From Alphaproteobacteria bacterium (GTDB lineage Bacteria; Pseudomonadota; Alphaproteobacteria; MPNO01; UBA2964), in NCBI GenBank assembly GCA_009377375.1, contig WHUE01000001.1, positions 35,697 through 99,696 on the forward strand: a stretch of 64,000 nt of DNA. The letters are read 5' to 3'. Shown here piece after piece: positions 39,137 through 47,198 of this stretch (position 1 is the stretch's first letter; each line of letters begins with the position of its first letter). The translations under genes were made by a program, and so were the position numbers. The notes beneath the pieces were generated by a model, which was given only the letters and a program-made list of their open reading frames with translations, was not told the origin of the DNA and ran no database searches.

Positions 39137-39272
39137 TACCAGCCCACCCGATTAATGCCCCGACCGGTTTCAGCATAAACCATCCCCCGCCCCGTGTAAC
39201 AGGGCCTGCCGCGGGCTGGCCTCGGTCGGGTTTACGGCCTATATCCAGCCTCTTATCCGTCACCGGGTTTCC

Positions 39273-41132
39273 ATGACCGATCCAGAACGCACACACTCCG
39301 GGCGAAAGAAGGACGCGGGCTTCGAGTGGGGCGCGCTGCGCACCCTTGCCCGCTACCTGTGGCCGGAGGGAGAGGCCGGCATCAAGACGCGCGTCGTCTG
39401 CGCCCTTGTCCTGCTGGCGATGGGAAAGCTGGCCAATGTCTACGTGCCTGTCCTTTTCAAGCAGGCGGTCGATCTGCTGGCCGACAAGGCGCCGGCAACG
39501 GTGGCGCTGCCGCTCGGCCTGCTCGTCGCCTACGGGCTGGTGCGGGTGCTGTCCATCGCCTTCGCCGAGTTGCGCGACGCGGTCTTCGCGAAGGTCGGCC
39601 AGCGGGCCATCCGGACGGTCGCGCTGAGCACGTTCCGGCACCTCCACCGGCTGGCCCTGCGCTTCCATCTCGACCGCCAGACGGGCGGGCTGACGCGGGC
39701 GATCGAACGCGGCACGAAGGGCATCGACTTCCTGCTGAACTTCATGCTGTTCAACATCCTGCCCACGCTGCTGGAGATCGTCCTCGTCTGCGGCATCCTG
39801 TGGGGGCTGTTCAGCTTCTGGTTCGCGCTCGTGACCTTCGCGACCGTCAGCTTCTACATCGTCTTTACCGTGATGGTGACCGAATGGCGGATCAAGTACC
39901 GCCGCCAGATGAACGACACCGACCAGCAGGCCAACACGCGCGCCATCGACAGCCTGCTGAACTACGAGACCGTCAAGTATTTCGGCAACGAGGAGCACGA
40001 GGCCAGCCGGTTCGACCATGCGCTGGAGCGATATGAAACCGCGGCCGTCAAATCGAAAACGACGCTGTCCTTCCTCAATATCGGGCAGGCCTCCATCGTC
40101 GGCATGGGGCTGGTCGCCGTGATGCTGATGGCGGCCGACGGCGTGATCGGCGGCCGGATGACCATCGGCGATTTCGTGCTGGTCAACAGCTATCTCATCC
40201 AGCTCTTCATCCCGCTCAACTTCCTCGGCTTCGTCTACCGCGAGATCAAGCAGTCCCTGGTCGACATGGAAGTCATGTTCAACCTGCTGAACGTGAATAC
40301 CGAGGTCGCGGACCCGCCAGACGCCAAGCCTCTCATCGTCGGCCCGGGCGAGGTGGTGTTCGACAACGTTGCATTCGCCTACGACGAACGCAGGCCGATC
40401 CTGCACGGGCTCGACGTCACCGTGCCCCCGGGCAAGACCGTGGCTATCGTCGGACCTTCGGGGGCGGGCAAGTCGACCATCGCCCGGCTGCTGTTCCGCT
40501 TCTACGACGTCACCGGCGGCGCCATCCGGATCGACGGGCAAGATATCCGCGACGTGACTCAGGCCAGCGTCCGCGCCGCGATCGGCATCGTCCCGCAGGA
40601 CACCGTGCTGTTCAACGACACGATCTACTACAACATCGCCTATGGCCGGCCGGGAGCGAGCCCGGGCGAGATCGAGGGCGCTGCGCGGCTTGCCGCCATA
40701 CACGAATTCATCATGGCGATGCCCGACGGCTACCAGACGGTGGTCGGCGAGCGCGGGCTGAAGCTGTCCGGCGGTGAGAAGCAGCGCGTCGCCATCGCTC
40801 GCACCATCCTGAAATCGCCCCGGATCCTGATGTTCGACGAGGCCACCTCGGCGCTCGATTCCGGCACCGAGCGCGAGATTCAGAACGCGCTGGCGCGGGT
40901 CTCCGCCAACCACACGACGCTGGTCATCGCCCATCGGCTGTCCACCGTTGTCGACGCCGACGAGATCATCGTGCTCGAGAACGGGCGCATCCGCGAACGG
41001 GGCCGGCACGCCGAGCTGCTGATCGCCGACGGGCTCTACGCAGGGATGTGGCGGCGCCAGCAGGAGGACCGCCAGCGGGCGGTGGCAGCGCCCGACGAAG
41101 CCGGCGCCCTCCCCCGTCCCGCGGGCGAATAG
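39273..41132 (+). CDS. Atm1-type ABC transporter (ATP-binding and permease in one chain)
   Basis: 619 residues. The six-helix exporter domain (about 50-340) contains LRFHLDRQTGGLTRAIERGTKG-type coupling sequence and the Atm1-specific NYETVKYFGNEEHEASRF. The nucleotide-binding domain (about 360-595) has Walker A GPSGAGKS, signature LSGGEKQR, Walker B ILMFDEATSALD and a His switch IAHRLST. Bacterial Atm1 homologues export glutathione adducts of metals. Alone on the + strand, with its own promoter predicted in the 136 bp gap. It converges with the alpha/beta hydrolase, stops 3 bp apart. Confidence 0.94.
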   Translation: MTDPERTHSGRKKDAGFEWGALRTLARYLWPEGEAGIKTRVVCALVLLAMGKLANVYVPVLFKQAVDLLADKAPATVALPLGLLVAYGLVRVLSIAFAELRDAVFAKVGQRAIRTVALSTFRHLHRLALRFHLDRQTGGLTRAIERGTKGIDFLLNFMLFNILPTLLEIVLVCGILWGLFSFWFALVTFATVSFYIVFTVMVTEWRIKYRRQMNDTDQQANTRAIDSLLNYETVKYFGNEEHEASRFDHALERYETAAVKSKTTLSFLNIGQASIVGMGLVAVMLMAADGVIGGRMTIGDFVLVNSYLIQLFIPLNFLGFVYREIKQSLVDMEVMFNLLNVNTEVADPPDAKPLIVGPGEVVFDNVAFAYDERRPILHGLDVTVPPGKTVAIVGPSGAGKSTIARLLFRFYDVTGGAIRIDGQDIRDVTQASVRAAIGIVPQDTVLFNDTIYYNIAYGRPGASPGEIEGAARLAAIHEFIMAMPDGYQTVVGERGLKLSGGEKQRVAIARTILKSPRILMFDEATSALDSGTEREIQNALARVSANHTTLVIAHRLSTVVDADEIIVLENGRIRERGRHAELLIADGLYAGMWRRQQEDRQRAVAAPDEAGALPRPAGE

Positions 41133-41135
41133 CTT

Positions 41136-42032
41136 TCAGACTCCGATATTCTTCCGCACCAGCGGGACCAGTGGACCGCCGACGTCATTAAAGGCATAGG
41201 ATCCGGTGAAGTGGTGCGCGTTCATGACCTCGACCCACTCGCCGTCATGCCCCGCCTTTCTCCAGGCGTTCAGAAAGGCCTCCGGCTGGCGATGAAATTC
41301 GGCGGTATCGTGCTCGCTGCACCCGATGACCAGCTTCGGCACCGGACGGCCGGCGGGGATGTTGAGGATCGCGGAGTTGCGGCGCCACCCTGCCTCGTTG
41401 AGCTTCACGTATTTGTTGCGGTAGCTGAGATAGATCGGCTCCAGATCGTACATTCCGCTCAGGCAGGTCACGCTCTTGATGAGGTCGGCCGGCAGCCCGT
41501 ATTCCTTCGCCCAGTCCGTGACCAGCATCATGCCGGACAGATGCGCGCCCGAGGAATGGCCCGCGACATGGATGCGGCCGGGATCGACGCCGATCTCCCT
41601 GGCGTTGCGGTGCACCCAGGCGATGGCGTCCCGGTTCTGGCGCGCCATCCCGTCCAGCGTGTTGGGCGGGATGTTGTGGAAATCGGTAGCGATCCAGGTG
41701 ACGCCCAGCGGTACGAAGGTTTCCGCGGGAAAGCCGTAATTGTCCTTGCTGCCCCGCGTCCATGCCCCGCCATGCAGGAAGATCACGCAGGGATTCGAGT
41801 CTCCCGCGGCGGGAAAAATATCCAGCTTCTCGATGTCGTCCTGGCCATAAGGCATGTCCAGCCGGCATTCGAGTGTGGCGCGGGCCCGGTCGCTCATGTC
41901 CTGCCGTTCCTGGTTGAAAACGGCCGTATCGGGGAAGCGCCTGGAATGGTCGTACTGCCAGTCCAACTCCTCGCTGGTGTAGTCGAGATAGACCTTCTCG
42001 CCGGTTTCTGTGGGTGCGGCATCCTGCGGCAT
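41136..42032 (-). CDS. Alpha/beta hydrolase (BD-FAE/kynurenine formamidase-like esterase)
   Basis: 298 residues from ATG 42032. CVIFLHGGAWTRGSK supplies the oxyanion HGGxW, AGHSSGAHLSGMM the nucleophile GxSxG, and MNAHHFTG the likely catalytic His. Close in pattern to the arylformamidase/BD-FAE subgroup, which hydrolyses N-formylkynurenine or esters; kynurenine genes are not next to it, so the substrate is open. The longer frame to 42116 overlaps the region upstream of the pterin dehydratase gene, so is not used. Divergent from that gene. Confidence 0.87.
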   Translation of the reverse strand: MPQDAAPTETGEKVYLDYTSEELDWQYDHSRRFPDTAVFNQERQDMSDRARATLECRLDMPYGQDDIEKLDIFPAAGDSNPCVIFLHGGAWTRGSKDNYGFPAETFVPLGVTWIATDFHNIPPNTLDGMARQNRDAIAWVHRNAREIGVDPGRIHVAGHSSGAHLSGMMLVTDWAKEYGLPADLIKSVTCLSGMYDLEPIYLSYRNKYVKLNEAGWRRNSAILNIPAGRPVPKLVIGCSEHDTAEFHRQPEAFLNAWRKAGHDGEWVEVMNAHHFTGSYAFNDVGGPLVPLVRKNIGV

Positions 42033-42196
42033 CGCATGGCTCCTTGCGTACTCTTTATGGTGACAAGTGTGCCGCCCATGCAGCTGTCGCGCAAGGCGAA
42101 GCGCTGCCGGCCGCAACGGCCGGATTCCAGCTGGCCACCGCGGCGGTAGGCTCTATATTTTGCGCTATGGACATTGACAGAGATCGGAGGCGCGAA

Positions 42197-42523
42197 GTGA
42201 CGAGCCTGACACAGAAAACCTGCGTACCCTGCCGGGGCGGCATACCGCCCCTGAGCCGGGACAGCGCCGAGGGATACATGAGGCAGGTGCCCGGCTGGAC
42301 GCTCTCGGACGCTGCGGACCGGATCACGCGCCGGTTCGCTTTCGACGACTTCAGGGCTTCCATGGCCTTCGTCAGCCGGGTCGGCGAGCTGGCCGAGGAG
42401 GAGCAGCACCACCCCGACATAACTTTCGGCTGGGGTTATGCCGAGGTCACGTTTTTCACCCACAAGATCAAGGGGCTGCATGAAAACGACTTCATCATGG
42501 CAGCCAAGGTGAACGCTCTGTAA
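42197..42523 (+). CDS. 4a-hydroxytetrahydrobiopterin dehydratase (pterin carbinolamine dehydratase)
   Basis: 108 residues, a single PCD/DCoH domain. The active-site motif EEEQHHPDITFGWGYAEV ... THKIKGLHENDF is complete (two His, a Pro, a later His and Asp). It recycles the 4a-carbinolamine formed by aromatic amino acid hydroxylases; no phenylalanine hydroxylase gene lies nearby. Start chosen as GTG 42197 because cggagg sits 6 bp before it; an upstream ATG at 42167 would add ten residues. Confidence 0.93.
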   Translation: MTSLTQKTCVPCRGGIPPLSRDSAEGYMRQVPGWTLSDAADRITRRFAFDDFRASMAFVSRVGELAEEEQHHPDITFGWGYAEVTFFTHKIKGLHENDFIMAAKVNAL

Positions 42524-42569
42524 GGTCACGCCGGCAACCGGCGACGGGAAGCAAGGCGGGAGATGACAG

Positions 42570-43484
42570 ATGCGTATCGTGGTGAACGGTCAGCAGGCGT
42601 TCGGCAAGGCCGTGCTGGAGAAGCTGCTGGAGCGCGGCGAGGACGTGATCGCCGTCTACGGCACGGAAGACAGCAACGGGCGCGTAGACCCGACCGTGGA
42701 GTACGCCCGCGAGAGAGGGCTTCCCGTCTATCAGCCCGCGACGTTCAAGACCGAGGAAGCGACCGAAGGGCTGCGCGCGATGAAGCCGGATCTCGGCGTC
42801 ATGGCCTACGTCACCAAGCTCGTGCCGCCCAGCTTCCTGAACGTTCCGACCAAGGGCACCATTCAGTATCACCCTTCCCTGCTGCCGCGACACCGCGGGC
42901 CGAGCTCCATCAACTGGCCGATCATCCAGGGCGAGACGAGGACCGGGCTCAGCATCTTCTGGCCCGATGACGGGCTGGATACCGGTCCGGTGCTGCTGCA
43001 GAAGGAGGTCGAGATCGGCCCTGACGACACGCTGGGCTCGATTTATTTCAATCACCTGTTTCCGATGGGCGTCGAAGCCATGCTGGAAGCCGTCGACCTC
43101 GTCCGCGACGGCAAGGCGCCCCGCATCGAACAGGACGAGGAGAAGGCCACCTATGAAAGCTGGTGCAAGGCGGAGGATGTGGAGATCGACTGGTCGAGGC
43201 CAGCCGGCGACGTCTACAACCTGATCCGCGGCGCCAATCCGCAGCCGGGCGCCTGGACCACCTGCAACGGCAGGAAGTTGCAGATATTCGATGCCAGGCG
43301 CGACGGCGGAAGCGGCGGACCGACGGGCAGCATCGTCGCCACCGGCGAAGACGGATTCACGGTGGCGGCCGGGCGCGGCGCGATCTTCGTGCAGCGCGTG
43401 CGTCCCGAAGGCGGCGTCAAGATCGCCGCGCGCGAATATGCAGCCGAGCGCGGGCTGAAGCCCGGCGACGCTTTGGGCGGCTGA
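42570..43484 (+). CDS. Formyltransferase family protein (10-formyl-THF hydrolase domain type)
   Basis: 304 residues: an N-terminal formyl-transfer domain (about 1-200) and a C-terminal Fmt-like beta-barrel (about 205-300). The core IQYHPSLLPRHRGPSSINW and IFWPDDGLDTGPVLLQKE resemble the N-terminal hydrolase domain of animal 10-formyltetrahydrofolate dehydrogenase (ALDH1L1) more than methionyl-tRNA formyltransferase, in which the segment usually begins NxHxSLLP. The carrier and aldehyde dehydrogenase parts of ALDH1L1 are missing. It is 46 bp after the pterin dehydratase gene and likely cotranscribed. The acceptor is unknown. Confidence 0.85.
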   Translation: MRIVVNGQQAFGKAVLEKLLERGEDVIAVYGTEDSNGRVDPTVEYARERGLPVYQPATFKTEEATEGLRAMKPDLGVMAYVTKLVPPSFLNVPTKGTIQYHPSLLPRHRGPSSINWPIIQGETRTGLSIFWPDDGLDTGPVLLQKEVEIGPDDTLGSIYFNHLFPMGVEAMLEAVDLVRDGKAPRIEQDEEKATYESWCKAEDVEIDWSRPAGDVYNLIRGANPQPGAWTTCNGRKLQIFDARRDGGSGGPTGSIVATGEDGFTVAAGRGAIFVQRVRPEGGVKIAAREYAAERGLKPGDALGG

Positions 43485-43529
43485 TCCGGCGGACCGTCAC
43501 CGTTTCCGCGCGCCAACCGCGCGACCGGC

Positions 43530-43973
43530 TCAGCGGCGAAGGGCGCTTTCGAGCGCGCGCCGCACCTCGTCCGTCAAGGGTCGGGACCTGCCGGATTCCG
43601 GGTCGAAAAAGACGGAGACGACTTCCGCCGTGGCGATGCAGCGGTCCCCGTCGAACACGCCCTGCCCGAGGGTAAAAGACGCGTTGCCGATCCGTATGAC
43701 CACGGTGCCGATCTCGACGGTGGCCGGGTGGTGCAGCGCCGCACGGTACCGGGCGGAGAAGCTGCCGACGGCAAATCCCGTGAGCACGGCATCGCCCAGC
43801 CCGGCCATCGTTTCGCGCCGGAAATGGACGCGGCCATCCTCGAAAAACTCGTTGATCGCCCCGTTATTGACGTGGCCGTTGGGATCGAGGTCCCGGTAGC
43901 GGACCGAATCCTGCGTCCATGTCGCGAAGACCGCGCGGTCGGTGAGGTCGCAGGATGGTGTATCGTCGTTCAT
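43530..43973 (-). CDS. Acyl-CoA thioesterase (hotdog fold, 4HBT type)
   Basis: 147 residues from ATG 43973 (a TTG two codons earlier is less likely). Hotdog-fold motif VRYRDLDPNGHVNNGAINEFFEDGR, with the Asp-x-x-x-HVNN pattern of 4-hydroxybenzoyl-CoA-type thioesterases. The acyl substrate is unknown. It converges with the formyltransferase and diverges from tRNA-Ser. A thioesterase is part of many aryl polyene clusters, but this one lies across the tRNA gene on its own, so membership is doubtful. Confidence 0.87.
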   Translation of the reverse strand: MNDDTPSCDLTDRAVFATWTQDSVRYRDLDPNGHVNNGAINEFFEDGRVHFRRETMAGLGDAVLTGFAVGSFSARYRAALHHPATVEIGTVVIRIGNASFTLGQGVFDGDRCIATAEVVSVFFDPESGRSRPLTDEVRRALESALRR

Positions 43974-44064
43974 GACCAAGGATTAGCGCCGCCCGCGCCG
44001 GTTGACCAGCAGGCGATGGCCCTTCACTTCGACGCTCCGCACCGCTACCTTCGCAGCCGGCGTC

Positions 44065-44152
44065 GGAGGGGTGGCAGAGTGGTCGATTGCGGCGGTCTTG
44101 AAAACCGTTGGACCGCAAGGTCCCGGGGGTTCGAATCCCTCCCCCTCCGCCA
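44065..44152 (+). tRNA. tRNA-Ser (anticodon UGA)
   Basis: 88 bases with encoded CCA. Acceptor strands GGAGGGG and CCCCTCC pair perfectly, followed by discriminator G and CCA at 44150-44152. The anticodon loop is CTTGAAA, reading UGA, so it decodes UCA. The variable arm is long (class II, as expected for serine), and the T loop is TTCGAAT. It borders the aryl polyene-like gene region. Confidence 0.96.
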
Positions 44153-44182
44153 ATGCAGGAACAACAAGATCGGAAATGGATA

Positions 44183-44470
44183 ATGTCTGATTCAAGAACG
44201 ATAGCGCTGGTTCTCGTCCTGGCTGGCGGACTTCTTTACGGATGCGCGGATGCGGGAGATCACGGGCTCGGTCCGGCCTGCGAATCCGGTCTCTCGGCGG
44301 CACAGCGCGAACTCAGCGCCGCCAAGGCCAACGGTGTCGGAGGCGCGGTCGCCTGGAGCAAGGCTGCCAGCCTGATCGCCGCCGGCCGGACGCAGCAGCA
44401 GTTCGGCGAATACGAGAATTGCGCCCAGAAGGCCCGGGATGCGCGACGGATCGTTTCCGAGATGAAGTGA
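44183..44470 (+). CDS. Small lipoprotein, function unknown
   Basis: 95 residues from ATG 44183. The N terminus is a lipoprotein signal (LVLAGGLLYGC, with Cys of the lipobox at about 21). The rest is Ala-rich and helical, with ACESGLSAAQRELSAAKANG and a Cys near the end (YENCAQKARDAR), so a disulfide with the earlier Cys is possible. Not recognised as a named family. It begins 30 bp after tRNA-Ser and leads into the FAD oxidoreductase gene. It may belong to the cluster. Confidence 0.7.
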   Translation: MSDSRTIALVLVLAGGLLYGCADAGDHGLGPACESGLSAAQRELSAAKANGVGGAVAWSKAASLIAAGRTQQQFGEYENCAQKARDARRIVSEMK

Positions 44471-44526
44471 TCGATGCCGGGCCCGTCGTTATGATGCGGG
44501 GAGAAGCCCGGCTTGGGTGGCAGGCA

Positions 44527-45855
44527 ATGGAGGCAAGCGAGGCGCCATCGACCGCGATCGACGTCGCGGTCATAGGCGGCGGGCCCGCAGGGTCTGCCGT
44601 ATCGGCATTTCTCGCGCGTCTCGGCAGGCGCGTGGCGCTGATCGAGAAAAGCCGTCATCCCCGGTTTCATGTCGGGGAGTCGCTCCTGCCCAGCAACCTT
44701 CCGATCCTCGAACGCCTGGGCGTGTCCGAGGCGGTGGCCGCCATCGGCCGCTACAAGCCGGGCGCCGAATTCGTCTCGCCGCATCACGAGCAGCGCCAGG
44801 TCTTTCCATTTGCCGATGCCCTCAATCCTTCACCGGATCACGCCTACAACGTCACGAGGGCGGAGTTCGACGAGCTTCTTCTGCGTCATGCCGCGGCTGC
44901 GCCCGGGGTCGATCTGTGGGAGGGCTACACGGCGACCGGCGCGGAACGCCTGCCCGACGGCTGGCGCCTCACCCTGCGCGGAGAGAACGCGCCGGCCGAG
45001 ATAAGAGCCCGCTTCCTGATAGACGCGTCAGGCCGGGACGGGTTTTTCGCGAAGGTCGAAAGCGTGCGTCAGCGCAGCCCCCGACACAACAGCGCCGCCA
45101 TCTTCGCCCATTTCCGCGATGTGTCTTCCGACGCGTGGGCGGCCGACGGCAGCATCGCCATTTACTGGTTCGAGCATGGGTGGATATGGATGATCCCCCT
45201 CAGGAACGGGCTGACCAGCGTGGGCGCGGTGTCGATGCCGGATTACCTGAAGACGCGTAAGGGCCCACTCGACGCATTTTTTATCGAAACGCTGAAGATG
45301 TGCCCGAAGGCGTGGACCGTCCTGCAGAATGCAAGCCGCGTGTCGCCGGTGCGCGGTGCCGGAAATTACGCATACACCGCGAAAAAGGCCTTCGGGGACG
45401 GCTATCTCCTGCTCGGCGATGCATACACCTTCCTCGATCCGATTTTCTCCAGCGGCATTTATTTCGCGATGCAGAGCGCGGAACGTGCGGCCGAGGCCGT
45501 GAACGTGGTCCTCGATCGCCCCGAACTGGCAGGCAGGCTTTTCAGCCGATATCAGCGTGAGCTGGACAATGCGATGGCGCGGCTCACCTGGTTCATCTAC
45601 CGGTTCAACTCGCCCATACTGCGCAACCTGTTCATGAAGCCCCGGAATTTTTTCGCCATTCGCAAGGCCGTGGTGTCGATTCTTGCGGGCGATGTTTACC
45701 GCGGCGGCACGCTCTCCCTGCGCCTCGCCGTCTTCAAGACGATTTTTCATTTATCACGCCTGGCAAATCTGCGTACCGACCGGGAGGACAGACGCCGCCG
45801 CGAAGTCTTGCCATCGATTTCGTTGCCAGATAATGAAATAGCCGACAGGCTGTAG
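44527..45855 (+). CDS. FAD-dependent oxidoreductase, tryptophan-halogenase-like
   Basis: 442 residues from ATG 44527; earlier ATGs at 44491 and 44494 are possible. Rossmann FAD motif VAVIGGGPAGSAVSAFLARLG, HVGESLLPSN, and GDGYLLLGDAYTFLDPIFSSG as in class A flavin monooxygenases. Two marks of flavin-dependent halogenases are also present: WIWMIP (W219-P224, the WxWxIP motif) and K77 in RYKPGAEF, at the place of the catalytic lysine of PrnA. Genes of this kind occur in aryl polyene clusters. Halogenation, hydroxylation or epoxidation of a polyene or aryl head is possible, but unproven. The glycosyltransferase gene follows after 47 bp. Confidence 0.82.
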   Translation: MEASEAPSTAIDVAVIGGGPAGSAVSAFLARLGRRVALIEKSRHPRFHVGESLLPSNLPILERLGVSEAVAAIGRYKPGAEFVSPHHEQRQVFPFADALNPSPDHAYNVTRAEFDELLLRHAAAAPGVDLWEGYTATGAERLPDGWRLTLRGENAPAEIRARFLIDASGRDGFFAKVESVRQRSPRHNSAAIFAHFRDVSSDAWAADGSIAIYWFEHGWIWMIPLRNGLTSVGAVSMPDYLKTRKGPLDAFFIETLKMCPKAWTVLQNASRVSPVRGAGNYAYTAKKAFGDGYLLLGDAYTFLDPIFSSGIYFAMQSAERAAEAVNVVLDRPELAGRLFSRYQRELDNAMARLTWFIYRFNSPILRNLFMKPRNFFAIRKAVVSILAGDVYRGGTLSLRLAVFKTIFHLSRLANLRTDREDRRRREVLPSISLPDNEIADRL

Positions 45856-45902
45856 GGACACGCGTTGCCGAACGGGTTCGCGCACGGGAGACGCTGGCGA
45901 AG

Positions 45903-46739
45903 ATGCCGGACACATTTGCGGGCGATTCCGGATATCGGGTTCCTGAAGTTGCGCCGCCGGGGGGCAGCCGGACGGGGATTCTGCCGCATTTCGCAGTGCT
46001 CATCCCTGCCTATAACGAGGCGGCCACGATCGCTGCGATCGTCGAGCGGGCGGTTTGCGAAGTCGGCCGTGTTCTTGTCGTCGACGACGGGTCCACGGAC
46101 GGGACGGCCCTGGCCGCGGAAAGGGCCGGGGCGACCGTCCTGCGCCAGGACCGGAACCGCGGCAAGGGCGACGCCCTGCAGATGGGGCTGAAGGCGATCG
46201 GGGACGCCGGGTACAGCTATGCGGTCACGCTGGACGGCGACGGCCAGCACAGGGCTGCCGATATACCCGCGCTTGCAGCCATGGCGGCGCCGGACCGCAT
46301 CGTCATCGGATCGCGCATGTCGGAGCGACACCATATTCCGAGCGCGCGGTACAAAGCCAACCAGACGGCGAACTTCTTCATTTCATGGGCCTGCGGAACG
46401 TGGATAGAGGACACGCAGAGCGGCTTCCGCATCTATCCGCTCGGCGTGCTCGAACGGGTCCGTCTGCGCGAGCGGAGGAAGTACGGGTTCGTCTTCGAAA
46501 GCGAGATTCTTATAGAGGCCTGCCGTGCCGGGTTCCGCGTCCGCACCGCGCCGATTCCCGCACTGTACGACAACACGATCAAACGGGCCAGCCACTTTCG
46601 TCCGGTGCGCGATATCGCCGCCATCGTCGCGATGGTCACAGGCAAGATCCTGCGCTGGGGTTTCTATCCGGCCGGACTGTTGAGGTCGCAATACGAGCGA
46701 CGCAATCTGGCATCGAGAGTCGAATCGCTTCCATCCTGA
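45903..46739 (+). CDS. Family 2 glycosyltransferase (DPM1-like)
   Basis: 278 residues, a GT-A fold with VLIPAYNEAATIAAIVE, DDGSTDGT and the metal-binding LDGDGQH; RIYP and SGFRIYPLG follow. No transmembrane tail is obvious apart from a weak C-terminal segment. The DPM1-like subgroup transfers sugars from nucleotide donors to lipid or other acceptors. Next to the FAD oxidoreductase and facing the aryl polyene operon, it is a candidate for attaching a sugar to the polyene lipid; GT2 genes are a usual part of such clusters. Confidence 0.85.
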   Translation: MPDTFAGDSGYRVPEVAPPGGSRTGILPHFAVLIPAYNEAATIAAIVERAVCEVGRVLVVDDGSTDGTALAAERAGATVLRQDRNRGKGDALQMGLKAIGDAGYSYAVTLDGDGQHRAADIPALAAMAAPDRIVIGSRMSERHHIPSARYKANQTANFFISWACGTWIEDTQSGFRIYPLGVLERVRLRERRKYGFVFESEILIEACRAGFRVRTAPIPALYDNTIKRASHFRPVRDIAAIVAMVTGKILRWGFYPAGLLRSQYERRNLASRVESLPS

Positions 46740-46745
46740 ACCGTA

Positions 46746-46770
46746 CAATTATACCGTATCGTCAATTATA
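46746..46770 (+). promoter_or_regulatory. CAATTATA direct repeat before the second lipoprotein gene
   Basis: CAATTATA occurs at 46746-46753 and again at 46763-46770, a 17-bp period, within the 47-bp gap between the glycosyltransferase and lipoprotein genes. The patch is AT-rich in a GC-rich region. It may form a promoter or operator. Observed only by eye. Confidence 0.3.
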
Positions 46771-46786
46771 TTTGGGGGAATACGAG

Positions 46787-47182
46787 ATGATGAAGCCTGT
46801 CCTGCGTACATTTGCGTTATGCGTGCTTCTGGTGGCCGTCGCCGGTTGCAGGGTCGAGCAGGTCATGACGGTGGAGAACGCCGCGCTCAACCCGCCCGCG
46901 AGCGCCACCGACGATGAAATCAGCAAAGCTATACGTCTGGCGGGCACCACGCTCGGCTGGCAGATGATTCAGCAAGCGCCGGGGCAAATCGAGGGCACTC
47001 TGCGGCTCCGAAGGCATGATGCGGTCGTAAACGTGGCCTACGACAGGAAGGCCTTTTCGATCCGCTACAAGAACAGCACGAATCTCAACTACAACGCCTC
47101 GGACGGAACGATCCATTCGAACTACAACGGATGGGTTACCAACCTGAAGAACGCGATCCAGGCGAACGTCGCCGCGATTTAG
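46787..47182 (+). CDS. Lipoprotein, function unknown
   Basis: 131 residues from ATG 46787 with a strong tttgggggaa Shine-Dalgarno region. Lipobox LLVAVAGC predicts outer membrane or periplasmic anchoring. The body ends with YKNSTNLNYNASDGTIHSNY and NLKNAIQAN, a pattern I associate with small conserved proteobacterial lipoproteins of unknown role. It is the last + strand gene before the aryl polyene operon; the stop codons are 16 bp apart. It could take the place of the DUF3261 lipoprotein that many aryl polyene clusters carry, but the sequence does not show similarity I can claim. Confidence 0.72.
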   Translation: MMKPVLRTFALCVLLVAVAGCRVEQVMTVENAALNPPASATDDEISKAIRLAGTTLGWQMIQQAPGQIEGTLRLRRHDAVVNVAYDRKAFSIRYKNSTNLNYNASDGTIHSNYNGWVTNLKNAIQANVAAI

Positions 47183-47198
47183 CCTCGACCCGACCCGC

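Noticed and set aside
38736..41009. 757-codon minus-strand frame opposite the Atm1-type gene
   Set aside because: Covers a certain ABC transporter gene; product is His/Asp/Gln-rich without motifs.
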